DNA of 64,000 nucleotides from Stieleria magnilauensis (GCA_007753675.1 CP036432.1:6822233-6886232); one strand, 5' to 3'; numbered from the stretch's first letter, positions 1 to 9,721 are shown. Numbers and translations are program-made. The notes: generated by a model not told the origin, from the letters alone.

Positions 1-462
1 CCGCACCATGGCGAAGCGACAATGGCTCAGGTTGGTAGCACAAAGCGAAATCAAATTTCGCAAACGTGTTTGCCGAGTCACGACAAAACGTCTCCTGTGC
101 AAGTGGTGAAAAGTCAAAAAGCAAACGCCACGTCGCGAACGACTTTTCCACAACGTGAGCGTCAGAGAAATGTGGCGACCTTCGATTGGAATGTCAACAA
201 CAAAGTTTGACGTCTGTGCAGTGTAGTGAAGCAGACTCGTTGAAAGTCTCGCGAATTACGAGACGAAACAGATCGTTTTTTTTTTCGAAGCGGATGCAAC
301 TGAATTGCGCTGATGCTGATTCGTGTTGTGCGCGAGCCAGATTGAAATCCAAGCGACCACTTCCATTTCAATGGCTTGGTCAATGAGTCAGTGCGAAGCT
401 TCGTTGGATCGACTAACATTGCTCAAGCTGTCCGGTTTGCTTCGCGTTTCTCAGTCAACTTC
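1..462. other. Region with no gene seen, upstream of the glycosyltransferase
   Basis: No open frame here has convincing protein character and no RNA gene was recognised. An A/T-rich stretch with a run of nine T lies near 278-286 and could be part of the promoter region of the following gene, but no clear -35/-10 pair was identified. Confidence 0.4.
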
Positions 463-1341
463 ATGCACGATCCCGCCGATGATTCGCCGATCCATCCACC
501 CAACCGGTTAGACGTGGTCGCTTCGAATGATACCGATGGCGAAACCAATGATGGCTCGTTTTGGGGGACTGACTATGTTCGCCGGATGCGCGCCGAACTG
601 GGGAAAGACGCCTGTCGTAAACTCGCCATCTTTGAACTCCCCGAAGGATTCTTGTTGTCGGTTGTCGTTCCGGTGTTCAACGAAAGCGGGACGGTCACTT
701 CGGTCGTCGATCGTCTTCGCGCGACCGGCTTGCCGATGCAAATCATTTTGATCGATGACGGCAGTAAGGACGGAACGCTCGAAGCGATGTCAACACTCGA
801 GCACGATCCTGACGTCATCGTGATCGCACACGAAAGGAACCGTGGCAAAGGCGCGGCGATTCGCAGCGGCTTTGAACAAGCCACCGGAGACATCGTGGTG
901 ATTCAAGACGCGGACCGTGAATACGACCCGTCTGATTTTCGCTACCTGCTGCAACCGCTGATTGCCGGAGAGGCTGACGTGGCGTACGGGACCCGTTACG
1001 GTCACTACGATCGCCAGCTTTCCCCCTGGTGGCACCAGACGGTCAACGGGCTGATCACGCTGTTGGCCAGTATCGCCATCGGCATTCGCTTGAGTGATGT
1101 GGAGACCTGTTACAAGATGGTCCCGCGGAAGCACCTGCAGAAGATCATGCCCGATTTGCAGGAGTGTCGATTCGGGATCGAGATTGAATTGACCGCCAGG
1201 CTGGCGCGACTGGGGCTGCGTTTTACCGAGCGGCCGATCCGCTATCAGCACCGCTGGTACGACGAGGGCAAGAAGATCGGTTGGCGGGACGGGGTCGGGG
1301 CGTTGTGGTGCATCGTCAAATACGGCTTGTTTCGGCGTTAA
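463..1341 (+). CDS. Family 2 glycosyltransferase (dolichyl-phosphate mannosyltransferase-like)
   Basis: Probable cytoplasmic or membrane-surface enzyme moving a sugar from a nucleotide donor to a lipid or polysaccharide acceptor. The GT-A fold motifs are visible: VVVPVFNESGTV at the start of the domain, the nucleotide-binding IDDGSKDGT, the RGKGAAIRSG segment and the metal-binding DADREYDP motif. No C-terminal membrane helices are present, so it is the short soluble DPM1-like form (292 aa). The frame stays open upstream to a TTG at 376, but the ATG at 463 is the first standard start and leaves a short non-conserved leader before the catalytic domain. It stands alone, followed by 168 bases before the next gene. 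The acceptor cannot be told from sequence. Confidence 0.85.
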   Translation: MHDPADDSPIHPPNRLDVVASNDTDGETNDGSFWGTDYVRRMRAELGKDACRKLAIFELPEGFLLSVVVPVFNESGTVTSVVDRLRATGLPMQIILIDDGSKDGTLEAMSTLEHDPDVIVIAHERNRGKGAAIRSGFEQATGDIVVIQDADREYDPSDFRYLLQPLIAGEADVAYGTRYGHYDRQLSPWWHQTVNGLITLLASIAIGIRLSDVETCYKMVPRKHLQKIMPDLQECRFGIEIELTARLARLGLRFTERPIRYQHRWYDEGKKIGWRDGVGALWCIVKYGLFRR

Positions 1342-1509
1342 CGCCATTTGAACCGACCAGACGATGGCGACGATTGGCGAGCGCGGTCGTCGGTCAAGGA
1401 TTTCGCAGAAGATGTGTCCCAGGGTTGCCCGCTGGGTGAAAATTCTGGTTAAAATCAGACTCCATCCACTCGGCCCCCCAGCCACCCAGTCCCACCGAAC
1501 GGTCCCTCC

Positions 1510-2802
1510 ATGCCAGCCTTTCCGCCTTCCCTGGTCGCGTCTGCCGGCGATCAGTCGCCTCGCCGTTTTGCCAAACATGTCCTCGCCAGCCTCTTCGGAT
1601 TGGCCCTCGTGTGCAGCGCCGCGCCCTCGCACGCCGACGACTGGCCCGGCTTTCACGGCCTGGAGATCGCCGGAGTGCTTCCTGAGGCGAAACTTCCCGA
1701 CGGCTGGGAGAAACAAGCGTATCGCTGGACCGTCGATTTGAAGACACGTGACGTCGGTTCGATGGCGATTCAAAACGGACGCGTTTATCTGCTCTCGATG
1801 TCTCCGGCCAAACAGACGATTCGATTGATGTCGTTCAATCTGCAGTCCGGTAAAGTCAACTGGTCGCGAGAGTTTCCTCAAGCGAAGAATCATCTGCACA
1901 ACCGAAACACACTTGCCTCGAGCACGCCGGCGACTGATGGCCAATACGTCTACATCGCGCACAGCGATCGCCAGCACACGTGGCTGAGATGTTTGGACCA
2001 TCAAGGCAACGAGATCTGGCAGCGTGACTTCGGCGTGGCGCAAAGCCAGCACGGGTTCGGTGTCTCGCCCACCGTTCACGGCGACATCGTCGTGCTGAAT
2101 TTTTCACAACAGGCCGAACGGGTCGAAAACGGCCAGCCCGGCACCAGTCGTATCATCGCGGTCAATCGTTCGACCGGCGAAACGATTTGGCAAACGCCCG
2201 TGACCTCGACGCGTGTTTGTTACGGCACACCGGTGATCCGCGACGGCAAAGTGATCTGTGCCAACACGGGAGACGGCATTTATGCGTTGTCGCTTGAAAC
2301 CGGCAAGATGCTTTGGCGACTGCCGGTGTTCAAGATGCGTTGCGTCAGTTCGCCGATCGTCGCCGGTGACTTGGCGATCGGATCGAGCGGCAGCGGCGGC
2401 GGCGGCAACCATCTGGTCGCCGTGCGGATGCCCGCAAACGATTCGGACGAGCCGCAAGAGGTTTACCGGATTGAAAAGGCCGCTCCCTACGTACCGACCT
2501 CGATCGTGCACGACGGCATGTTGTTCTCCATCGACGACAAGGGCATCGCGTCGTGTTTTGATGTGGCTACCGGCGACGTCCAGTGGACCAGTCGTATCGG
2601 CGGGACATTCAGCGCGTCGCCGATTCTATTGGGGGATAAGGTCCTGGTCATCAACCTGAACGGCGAGGCGACGGTACTTCGTGCGGCGCGACAATTTGAA
2701 AAACTGAGCGAAATTAATTTGGGCGGACCGGTCGGTGCGACGCCCGCGTATGCCAACGGACGCTTGCTGCTGCGTGTCGGTACCGAACTTCGCTGCTTGT
2801 AA
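1510..2802 (+). CDS. Secreted PQQ-type beta-propeller repeat protein
   Basis: The N-terminus has a hydrophobic export signal ending near the AAPSHA segment. The mature 400-residue part consists of repeated blades with the WxRxxxGxxxxxP pattern, for example HTWLRCLDHQGNEIWQRDFG, STGETIWQTPV and ETGKMLWRLPVF, typical of PQQ/BamB-like propellers. Such proteins are common in planctomycetes, either as scaffolds or as relatives of quinoprotein dehydrogenases. No Cys-Cys or PQQ-binding residues could be assigned, so an enzymatic role is not claimed. A lipobox is absent, which argues against a true BamB lipoprotein. The ATG at 1510 is chosen because it puts the signal sequence at the N-terminus. Confidence 0.8.
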   Translation: MPAFPPSLVASAGDQSPRRFAKHVLASLFGLALVCSAAPSHADDWPGFHGLEIAGVLPEAKLPDGWEKQAYRWTVDLKTRDVGSMAIQNGRVYLLSMSPAKQTIRLMSFNLQSGKVNWSREFPQAKNHLHNRNTLASSTPATDGQYVYIAHSDRQHTWLRCLDHQGNEIWQRDFGVAQSQHGFGVSPTVHGDIVVLNFSQQAERVENGQPGTSRIIAVNRSTGETIWQTPVTSTRVCYGTPVIRDGKVICANTGDGIYALSLETGKMLWRLPVFKMRCVSSPIVAGDLAIGSSGSGGGGNHLVAVRMPANDSDEPQEVYRIEKAAPYVPTSIVHDGMLFSIDDKGIASCFDVATGDVQWTSRIGGTFSASPILLGDKVLVINLNGEATVLRAARQFEKLSEINLGGPVGATPAYANGRLLLRVGTELRCL

Positions 2803-3013
2803 GAACAGCTTGCAAAAACAGCGCGGCGCAATCACGTCAACTCGGCGGCGTCATCAACCGATGCGTTAAAGAATCCAAGCACCCTCCATTTCTGCTAATC
2901 TGTTAGGAACACTTTTCTTTGGGGCGCCTTTCCCGGGTCACTTCCGTTTGCCGCATTGCGAACGGGACGCCCGGCATGTGCTCAGACGCTGCTTGATTCC
3001 TCCGGTGCATTTC

Positions 3014-3673
3014 ATGAACGTCACGTCTGCCCACCGCCGTCGCGGTTCGACGCGGGTTGCCAATCCCATCGTTTCGTGCGGACCGGCTCGCCGCGTCCCG
3101 TTGCTACTGCTGATGCTCTGCTTGCCGGCTCTATCGGCGTGCTCCAAAGAGAAACTCAAGGATCTTGCCGACACGGTGCAAAAGGAAGGCGAGAACCTGG
3201 TCAAGGAGAGCAAGAAGATGACCGATGCGTTGGTCGAAACGGCCAAGGAGGAATTGCCGGAAACAGGCAAGATGGTGATCAAGACAACCGAGCCGATTGA
3301 AATCGATCAAGCCGTCGTCACGATGCATGTGGTCGGCGACGGTCGGAAAAATTCGCTGCAAATCACCAGCTATCCGCCCGGGGCCGAGCACACCTCTGCT
3401 CCGGCCGTCTTTCTGCACTGCACCACAACGGTTGAAACAGTGGCGTTGCTCGCCGGGAAGTCGCTGCCGTGCAATCTGTTCATCGAACCCAAGGCCGGGG
3501 CGGCGATCGCGCGGAATGAAATCGGTCGCCCGGTCTCGGTCACCTTCGGGTCGATGAACATGCAGGAGAAAACGATGACGGCGACGATCGAGCCGTGCAC
3601 GTTGATCGGTTCAGACGATCAACCGCTGGAGATTGCCGGTGGTGAAATCTTGGCCGTCGTGGAGGGGAACTGA
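3014..3673 (+). CDS. Small lipoprotein with helical N-terminal region, function unknown
   Basis: 219 residues. A hydrophobic segment (VPLLLLMLCLPALSAC) ends in the lipobox LSAC, so the mature protein should begin with a lipidated Cys followed by SKEKLKDLADTVQKE. The next 50 residues are Lys/Glu-rich and probably form a long amphipathic helix; the remaining 130 residues look beta-rich. The frame is open to 2948, but the ATG at 3014 is preferred. The stop is three bases before the next ATG, and GGAGGGG of this gene's end serves as the neighbour's ribosome binding site, so the two are co-translated and probably act together at the cell envelope. No family was recognised. Confidence 0.7.
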   Translation: MNVTSAHRRRGSTRVANPIVSCGPARRVPLLLLMLCLPALSACSKEKLKDLADTVQKEGENLVKESKKMTDALVETAKEELPETGKMVIKTTEPIEIDQAVVTMHVVGDGRKNSLQITSYPPGAEHTSAPAVFLHCTTTVETVALLAGKSLPCNLFIEPKAGAAIARNEIGRPVSVTFGSMNMQEKTMTATIEPCTLIGSDDQPLEIAGGEILAVVEGN

Positions 3674-3676
3674 GCG

Positions 3677-5503
3677 ATGAAACAGAAACACTTACCGATC
3701 TGGCAATGGCAGCGAAACGTTGCAGCATCGGTTGTCGCGGTATGTCTGGCCTGCGGGTTCACCACGGGCGCTCGCGCCAACCCGAGCACCCAAGATCCCG
3801 AAAAGCCCCTCAAGGCGCACAACACCATTCAGGGTGCTGAAAAGCAAATCCAGGCGATGTACGGCAAGTTCGCCGAATGGGAGGAGTTGGTGATCCGCAG
3901 CACCGAAGCGGCCAACGCCGGACGACGCTTTCCGCATCAACAACTTTCCAGGATTTATCCCGAAGTCTATCGCGGCATTTGGTACGCCGACCACCTCATT
4001 GCGATGGGCGAACCAGCCGGCGAGGATCTGAAGCAGAAATTTGCAATGCTCCACAAGGCGATGCAAGTTTTCGCGCAACGGCTGATCGAGTTTCAGCCCA
4101 AAGAACTTGCAGTGCTGCAGAACCAGACCACGCAACGTCAAAAGACGATGGCCCGAGCCGCGGAACTGGCCGGAAAGGGAAAACTCGCCGAAGCCGAACG
4201 ACAAATCCAACCGTTGCTGTTGAAACAGCTTTCGAGTGTTTTTTATCTCAACAGCTCCGTGAGCAGGCCGTTTCAGAATGAGGTCAACGTTCCGTACCAG
4301 GACATTCTGAACCGGCTCAATCGCGAGCGCCGCAAAGACTATCAAGCAAGAGCAGCCGCCAAGATCCAAACGTACGCCGAAGCCGTCGACATGCTGAAGT
4401 CCGAATCGACTCGTGTGGCATCGGAGCTGAAACAAGCGCCCACGGTGACACTGGCCGATGGCAAAAGCGGCGATGCGGCCGCGGCGATCGAGTACATCAC
4501 GATGCTGTGGGGCAATGCGTCGGCCGCCGTCACACGCAGTGTTGCGACCGCATGGGCGTTCAGTGACGGGGATGTCCAAGCGACCGCCCAACCGTTTCAA
4601 CAAATCATGGACCAAGTCGAAGCGACGGGCAACGCGGCAATCGTCAACGTTTTGAACTCCGCCGCCCAGTCGACTCCCCCAATTCAGCTCGCCGCGTTGT
4701 ATCCGAACGTGCTTCGCGCCTTGTCCAAGCTCGACCGACGGCTGGTCGGTTCGCTGGACCCGAGCGTCGTGACTGCCGTTGAACAACTGGCTGCCAAGCA
4801 TGCCCCGCTGGCCGAACACGTCAAACGGTATTCCCTCGCCACAGCAGAACCGACGCGTTGGATGCAACGCTATGCATCACAGCAGGTCCAACACGCTTCG
4901 GGTGGTTACCCGTTGGCGTCGAACCGATTGAATCGCGACGAGACGCCGGAGACGACGGTGGCACCGGCGATCTATGGGCCGCAATCGACACGGTCGCGGG
5001 TGCTCACACCCGGTGTACTCTCTTCCCCTGCCAGCTGGATCGTCGGCGATGCAAAGTCGATGTTGGGCATGAAGATGAAAGACGAGTCGACGGTGCGACT
5101 TTTGCCGACAGCCAAGATGACGATCGTTCCCCAGGATCCTCGGCATTACACGAGTGTGTCGGCTTCGATTCCGATTGACCCGTACGTGTCGGAGTTGCAT
5201 GATTGTTTGTTGCTCGATGCTTCCCACGGGCCATTGGACTTATCCGCCGCCGACGCGCAGTCGTCCGCGGAACTTCAGGAGTTTCAAAACGTCGGCGGGC
5301 GGATCGCTCGGTTGACGCTGGAGCCGTTTGTTTCGCGTTTCGCGACGATGCCGGACCAGGCATCCGCGTTGGTGCCGCTGAACCGATTGCCCAGCATCGA
5401 CGCTCGGGGCACGCCGATCGACAAGCTGATCTGGCGTGTCGATTTAGAACCGGACTGGGTCGCGCATCGAATGTTCGTCGCGGTCGGCGCATCACCGCAG
5501 TGA
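3677..5503 (+). CDS. Secreted helical protein of unknown function
   Basis: 608 residues with a clear signal peptide (basic N-terminus, hydrophobic VAASVVAVCLACGF core, cleavage around ARA-NP). Residues 50-330 are Gln/Ala/Glu-rich and predicted mostly helical, with long runs of KTMARAAELAGKGKLAEAE type; the C-terminal 200 residues are more mixed. No catalytic motif or named domain was recognised. The ATG is seven bases after a GGAGGGG ribosome binding site located inside the last codons of the upstream lipoprotein gene, so the two form a tight operon. Both products are envelope-directed. Confidence 0.75.
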   Translation: MKQKHLPIWQWQRNVAASVVAVCLACGFTTGARANPSTQDPEKPLKAHNTIQGAEKQIQAMYGKFAEWEELVIRSTEAANAGRRFPHQQLSRIYPEVYRGIWYADHLIAMGEPAGEDLKQKFAMLHKAMQVFAQRLIEFQPKELAVLQNQTTQRQKTMARAAELAGKGKLAEAERQIQPLLLKQLSSVFYLNSSVSRPFQNEVNVPYQDILNRLNRERRKDYQARAAAKIQTYAEAVDMLKSESTRVASELKQAPTVTLADGKSGDAAAAIEYITMLWGNASAAVTRSVATAWAFSDGDVQATAQPFQQIMDQVEATGNAAIVNVLNSAAQSTPPIQLAALYPNVLRALSKLDRRLVGSLDPSVVTAVEQLAAKHAPLAEHVKRYSLATAEPTRWMQRYASQQVQHASGGYPLASNRLNRDETPETTVAPAIYGPQSTRSRVLTPGVLSSPASWIVGDAKSMLGMKMKDESTVRLLPTAKMTIVPQDPRHYTSVSASIPIDPYVSELHDCLLLDASHGPLDLSAADAQSSAELQEFQNVGGRIARLTLEPFVSRFATMPDQASALVPLNRLPSIDARGTPIDKLIWRVDLEPDWVAHRMFVAVGASPQ

Positions 5504-5559
5504 TCGACGCCGGCGAGTCGTCGTAAGGTGCGAAACGTGTGTCGCCGTTGCCAGGGCTG

Positions 5560-7002
5560 CTATTTCCGCCGCTTCCACTGTGGTTTGGCTTCGGGCTGCT
5601 CGTCCAATTTGGCGCGCAGCTGCGCAACGATCTCAGCCGATGTCGCGGCGATGTTCTTTGTTTCCAAGGGATCGACCTGGTAGTCATAGAGTTCGATCTC
5701 GGCTTGTTCGCGTGGTCCTGCCACCGCCTTCCACTCCACCATTCGATAACGACTGTTTCGAATGGCACGTCCGAGTCGTCCGCCGCGCGGATAGACGTGT
5801 GTCACAAAGTCTCGAGCGGTCGCGTCGGCGTCTCGGATGACATCCGCAAAACTCTGACCGTCCAACCCGGCCGGCGTCGGCAATCCCGCCAACTCACTCA
5901 GTGTCGGATACAGGTCAACGGTTTCGATCATGGCCTGGGTCGCCGCACCGCGGACACCGTCCGGCGCCGCAACGATGATCGGAATGCGCGCCGCTTGCTC
6001 ATAGTTTGTGTGTTTGCACCACATGCCATGGTCACCCAGATGCCAACCGTGGTCCCCCCACAGCACGACGATTGTTTCATCGGCGAGATTCAACCGATCG
6101 AGGGCATCGAGCAACTTGCCGATTTGCGCATCGGCGTAGCTGGTTGCGGCGTAGTAGCCGTGGATCAAATGACGCGTGGTGGCTTCGTCGATCTCGCCCC
6201 GGGCCGGCATATCGCTATAGTTGCGAAGCTCGCCAAACGTTGTCGAGGCGTAGCTGGGTGCGTCCCGCGGCGGTGTCTTGACCTTCGGCATCGGCAAGTC
6301 GCGTTTGTCGTACAGATCCCAGTAACGTTTGGGTGCGATGAAGGGCAGGTGTGGCTTGAGGAATCCGACGGCCAAGAAGAATGGTTGCTCGGTTCGTTTC
6401 TTGTAGACTTCCAGCCGGTGGACCGCTTCCTCGGCGATCAGGCCATCGGCGTAGGTCTCGTCAGACACATCGGCGGATTCGGTTGCCGGGCCGCGCACCC
6501 GTCCTTTGGCATCCGGCTTTCTCATCGCCAAGTTTTTTTCCAGGACGTACGCAGCGGCCTTGGGACGCCAAGACGCGATACTCCAAGAATCGGCGTCATC
6601 ACGATTCCCGTGGCCGGTGTGATAGATCTTTCCGAGTCCCTCGGCGAGATAACCGTTGCGTTTAAAGTGTTGGCTGACCGTGACCGCATCGGGTGCCGCA
6701 TCGCGAAAATGCGTGGCCAAATCGTAGACGCCGATGGTTTGAGGCCGCAAACCGGTCATCAGTGCATTCCGGCTCGGCGAGCAGACGGCCTGATTGCAGT
6801 ACGCCATATCGAACCTCACTCCCCGGGCGGCCAGGGCATCGAGATTCGGCGTGACAGCGACCGGATCTCCGTAGCAGCCGATCGTCGGTTTAAGATCATC
6901 GACGCAAATCAGCAGGACATTCGGAGGTTTGCAGTGCGCTGGGGGCGAAGCCACGATGGCAAACAAGCACAGCAAAACAGTAGCGCAGATTCGTCCGAAC
7001 AT
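5560..7002 (-). CDS. Secreted sulfatase, iduronate-2-sulfatase-like
   Basis: 480 residues from the ATG at 7002; a signal peptide (ATVLLCLFAIVASPPAHC) follows at once. Metal ligands are in LICVDDLKPTIGCYGD, and the formylglycine signature C-S-P-S-R is at residues 74-78 within NQAVCSPSRNALMTG. Later sulfatase landmarks are KTPPRDAPSY, LWGDHGWHLGDHG and DLYPTLSELAGLP. The substrate is probably a sulfated polysaccharide; the iduronate-sulfatase resemblance is in the first 100 residues and the DHGWHLG block. The frame is open to 7125, but that extension reads into the repeat element and is not credible. The MITE-like element begins only 50 bases upstream of the start, so this promoter probably lies in or against it. 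Confidence 0.88.
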   Translation of the reverse strand: MFGRICATVLLCLFAIVASPPAHCKPPNVLLICVDDLKPTIGCYGDPVAVTPNLDALAARGVRFDMAYCNQAVCSPSRNALMTGLRPQTIGVYDLATHFRDAAPDAVTVSQHFKRNGYLAEGLGKIYHTGHGNRDDADSWSIASWRPKAAAYVLEKNLAMRKPDAKGRVRGPATESADVSDETYADGLIAEEAVHRLEVYKKRTEQPFFLAVGFLKPHLPFIAPKRYWDLYDKRDLPMPKVKTPPRDAPSYASTTFGELRNYSDMPARGEIDEATTRHLIHGYYAATSYADAQIGKLLDALDRLNLADETIVVLWGDHGWHLGDHGMWCKHTNYEQAARIPIIVAAPDGVRGAATQAMIETVDLYPTLSELAGLPTPAGLDGQSFADVIRDADATARDFVTHVYPRGGRLGRAIRNSRYRMVEWKAVAGPREQAEIELYDYQVDPLETKNIAATSAEIVAQLRAKLDEQPEAKPQWKRRK

Positions 7003-7288
7003 TGTGGTGGATCCAATCGGGTTTGGGGCGGCGGAGTTAAGGGGCGACGGGCAACGCTGTGAAGCATTTATTCCCTGCGTTTGACGAGGTGTTAGCGGCA
7101 GGGCGCAAGCCCTCCGGTCCCTCATCGTTCCCGAAACACCGGAGGGCTCGCGCCCTACCGCTAAAAAAATGCTTCACATGTTAGCGGCAGGGCGCAAGCC
7201 CTCCAGTCCCTCATCGTTCCCAAAATACCGGAGGGCTCGCGCCCTACCGCTATAAAAATGCTTTACATGTTAGCGGCAGGGCGCAAGC

Positions 7289-9279
7289 GGCCTGTCGGTT
7301 TAGTGTATCCACAAAACGAGGGGAGGTGGCTTAGTAGGCATCGTCACGATGTTTGCTATTCTTGGCGGATCGTCGTCGCGATTCACTTCTCACGCAGGGA
7401 GGCTTGCCCAGTGAGCCAGAGACAACCCAAGACCAGCTATTGGCAGGAAGCTCCTACACCACGCGGGCAACTGGTCCTCATTCCCACCGCCCTGGAGGAA
7501 CTCATCCCTCAGGATCATCCCGTTCGCTTGGTCGACGAGATTCTCGATCAGATGGACTGGACTGATTGGGAGGCGGCCTACAACGGCGGATTCGGTCAGC
7601 CGCCGATCCATCCCAGCGTAATGGCAAAGATCCTGCTGTTTGCCATGATTCGGCGAATCCGATCCAGCCGGAACATTGAATACGAACTCAAGCATTCGAT
7701 CGATTTTATCTGGCTTAGCAGCGGTCGCCGCATCGATCACAGCACGATCAGCGACTTCCGCCGAAACAATAGTGATGCAGTCAAAGGCATCTTCAAACAA
7801 ATGGTCAAGCTGGCGATCAACCTGGGGATCGCCAATCTCTCGGAACTGTGCATCGACGGCACACGCATCCTGGCTGACGCCAACAAATACAAGACTTGGA
7901 CGGCCAAACGATTAGCCAAAGCACTCGAAGAACTTGACGCGCAAATTGATGAGGCCCTGGAAACCTTCGAAGTCAACGACGCATGCGACGAAGATCTCAT
8001 CGGCCAGGACGTTTCGGCGGACCGCCTCCCCGCCGCCGTCGCCAACTTGAAGTCACGCCGCTCACAACTGGCCGCTCATCTGGAGACGGTCAATGCGATG
8101 GACGAAGTCCGCAGGAAAAATGGGACGAAGGGCCCCGCCCAGTTACCCAAGACTGACACGGACAGTCGCATTCTTCCCAATAAGGAGGGTGGTTACGCAG
8201 CCAACTTTACTCCGATGGCGACGACCGAAACGCAGAGCGGCCTGATCGTTGCGGCGGACGTCTTGATCGGCAACGTCGAACACCACGAATTTGCCACCAT
8301 CGTCGACTGTGTGGCCAACGACTTTGGAATTGACATTAAGCGAGTCATGGCTGACTCGGCTTACACGACGGGCAAAAACCTCACTGCGGCTGAGGAAAAA
8401 CAGATCGAACTGATTGGCCCGCTTGCCGAAACCAATCGCGAGAACAACCCTGCCGAGCGTTCGGATTTGACTGAGCCCGTTGCCGCCGATCAGATTGATC
8501 AGTTGCCGGTTAATCCACAAACCAAACGATTTGACAAAGCAGCGTTTGTGTACGACGAAGCGAACGACTGCTATTACTGCCCGGCAGGCAAAGTGCTTTC
8601 ACATCGGACGACCGAGAACACGACGCATGGCGACGGCTCTCCGGTGCAGCGAAAGGTTTACACCTGTTTTGAATGCGAGGGCTGCACGCTGGCTGGGCGT
8701 TGTCGCAAGAACGTGAAGCCAAAAGACGAGGCAAGCAGCAGCGAGGCATCGTCCCAGGAGTCCAGCGAAGCGACCTCGTCGGACAAGCGAGCGGGCAAGC
8801 GACGTGGTCGCAAGCCTGGCCCGCCACGTGGTCGCGAGACGATGCATGATGAGCATGAAGGAGCGCGACGTCGGCAGCGTGCGCGAATGGAAACGCCTGC
8901 AGCCAAAGAGGCTTACTCTCGTCGTCAGCATTTCGGTGAAACGCCTTTCGCCGTGATCAAGAGCACGCTTGATATGCGGCGATTCCTGCTTCGAGGTATC
9001 GCAGGTGTGAATCAAGAATGGCGCTGGGCGGCGACCGGATTCAATCTGAAGAAAATCATGAGTTACTTGGCGAAGCTGCGCGCCGCCGCGGCGACACAAT
9101 CGCTCGGAACAGCAAACTAGGGGAGATAGGGGGCATTTCGAACGAAATCCGCCACAAGCGAACGCCACGATCCCGTCAACACGCTTACCAACGACTCTGG
9201 ATGCCCCGCATAGCACCATAAAAGCCTCGTCCGGAACCAAAATCGAATCAACCGTCCCCAGGAACTAAATCGACAGGCC
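7289..9279 (+). mobile_element. IS1182-like insertion sequence (1991 bp)
   Basis: The terminal inverted repeats are GGCCTGTCGGTTTAGT at the left and the complement of GGCCTGTCGATTTAGT at the right. The sequence GCAAGC is present directly outside both ends (7283-7288 and 9280-9285) and once in the intact hairpin units, consistent with a 6-bp target duplication. It carries a single transposase gene. Insertion was into the third hairpin unit of the surrounding MITE-like element. Confidence 0.85.
7411..9120 (+). CDS. IS1182-family transposase
   Basis: 569 residues from the GTG at 7411, which has a strong AGGGAGG ribosome binding site eight bases upstream; the open frame to 7258 begins outside the IS and is rejected. 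The N-terminal domain has the family pattern (IPQDHPVRLVDEILDQMDW, FGQPPIHPSVMAKILLFAM, RRIRSSRNIEYELKHSIDFIWLSSG, DHSTISDFRR). The first DDE aspartate is in LCIDGTRILADANK and the second in VMADSAYTTGKN. A four-Cys zinc-like knot (CYYCPAGK, CFECEGCTLAGRC) precedes the C-terminal part, and the third acidic residue is probably in the MHDEHEGARRRQRARME region. The frame appears intact, so the element could be active. Confidence 0.9.
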   Translation: MSQRQPKTSYWQEAPTPRGQLVLIPTALEELIPQDHPVRLVDEILDQMDWTDWEAAYNGGFGQPPIHPSVMAKILLFAMIRRIRSSRNIEYELKHSIDFIWLSSGRRIDHSTISDFRRNNSDAVKGIFKQMVKLAINLGIANLSELCIDGTRILADANKYKTWTAKRLAKALEELDAQIDEALETFEVNDACDEDLIGQDVSADRLPAAVANLKSRRSQLAAHLETVNAMDEVRRKNGTKGPAQLPKTDTDSRILPNKEGGYAANFTPMATTETQSGLIVAADVLIGNVEHHEFATIVDCVANDFGIDIKRVMADSAYTTGKNLTAAEEKQIELIGPLAETNRENNPAERSDLTEPVAADQIDQLPVNPQTKRFDKAAFVYDEANDCYYCPAGKVLSHRTTENTTHGDGSPVQRKVYTCFECEGCTLAGRCRKNVKPKDEASSSEASSQESSEATSSDKRAGKRRGRKPGPPRGRETMHDEHEGARRRQRARMETPAAKEAYSRRQHFGETPFAVIKSTLDMRRFLLRGIAGVNQEWRWAATGFNLKKIMSYLAKLRAAAATQSLGTAN

Positions 9280-9641
9280 GCAAGCCCTCCGGTCCCTCAT
9301 CGTTCCCGAAATACCGGAGGGCTCGCGCCCTACCGCTAAAAAAATGCTTTACATGTTAGCGGCAGGGCGCAAGCCCTCCGGTCCCTCATCGTCCCAGAAA
9401 TACCGGAGGGCTCGCGCCCTACCGCTAAAAAAATGCTTTACAGCGTTGGGCGACGGGGTTGGGGGGCGACATAACGACCTGTTGATGGGATCGACGTTCC
9501 CAAGTCAACTCGACCATGGTAGCCCGAACACATCCGCGAGGGAGACCGCGAGGCTCATCGCACACGCGTGCGGGCGTGCGGGCGTCAATCGACAGGCCGG
9601 TGCGCTTCCAGCTGGCGTTTTTCAAGGTTCGTCTGCCATTC

Positions 9642-9671
9642 TGGAAGCAGCAGCCCTGTGGGCACTATAAT
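9642..9671 (+). promoter_or_regulatory. Possible sigma-70-type promoter for the DUF1549/DUF1553 operon
   Basis: A consensus TATAAT lies at 9666-9671, with a weak -35 match TGGAAG at 9642-9647 and an 18-base spacer. It is 50 bases upstream of the ATG at 9722. Inferred from sequence only. Confidence 0.35.
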
Positions 9672-9721
9672 ACGATGCGTCGATAAGCTGGCCCCGCGTG
9701 ACGATTCATTGGATTTTTTTG

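Larger units (their letters stand above)
7052..9448. repeat. MITE-like element with four internal hairpin units, split by an IS1182-like element
   Basis: The ends are a near-perfect inverted repeat (CAACGCTGTGAAGCATTT at left, AAATGCTTTACAGCGTTG at right) flanked by a 9-bp direct repeat GGCGACGGG at 7043-7051 and 9449-9457. Inside are four copies of a hairpin unit whose arms are TAGCGG(C/T)AGGGCGC.AGCCCTCCGG and its complement: about 7092-7166, 7180-7252, one split between 7270-7288 and 9280-9340, and about 9358-9428. A one-unit copy of the same element lies at 49304-49435. Confidence 0.8.

Noticed and set aside
790-2079. 429-residue open frame on the minus strand
   Set aside because: It runs antisense to the glycosyltransferase and the PQQ gene, is Arg/His-rich without domain motifs, and both plus-strand genes are well supported.
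3692-4867. 391-residue minus-strand frame
   Set aside because: Antisense shadow of the secreted protein gene; composition is typical of a reversed high-GC frame.
5539-7062. 507-residue plus-strand frame
   Set aside because: Antisense to the sulfatase, whose catalytic motifs are unambiguous.
9344-9670. Short plus-strand frame over the repeat and the gap before 9722
   Set aside because: Begins in the MITE-like element and has no protein character; a matching frame start occurs at the other copy only because the repeat is the same.
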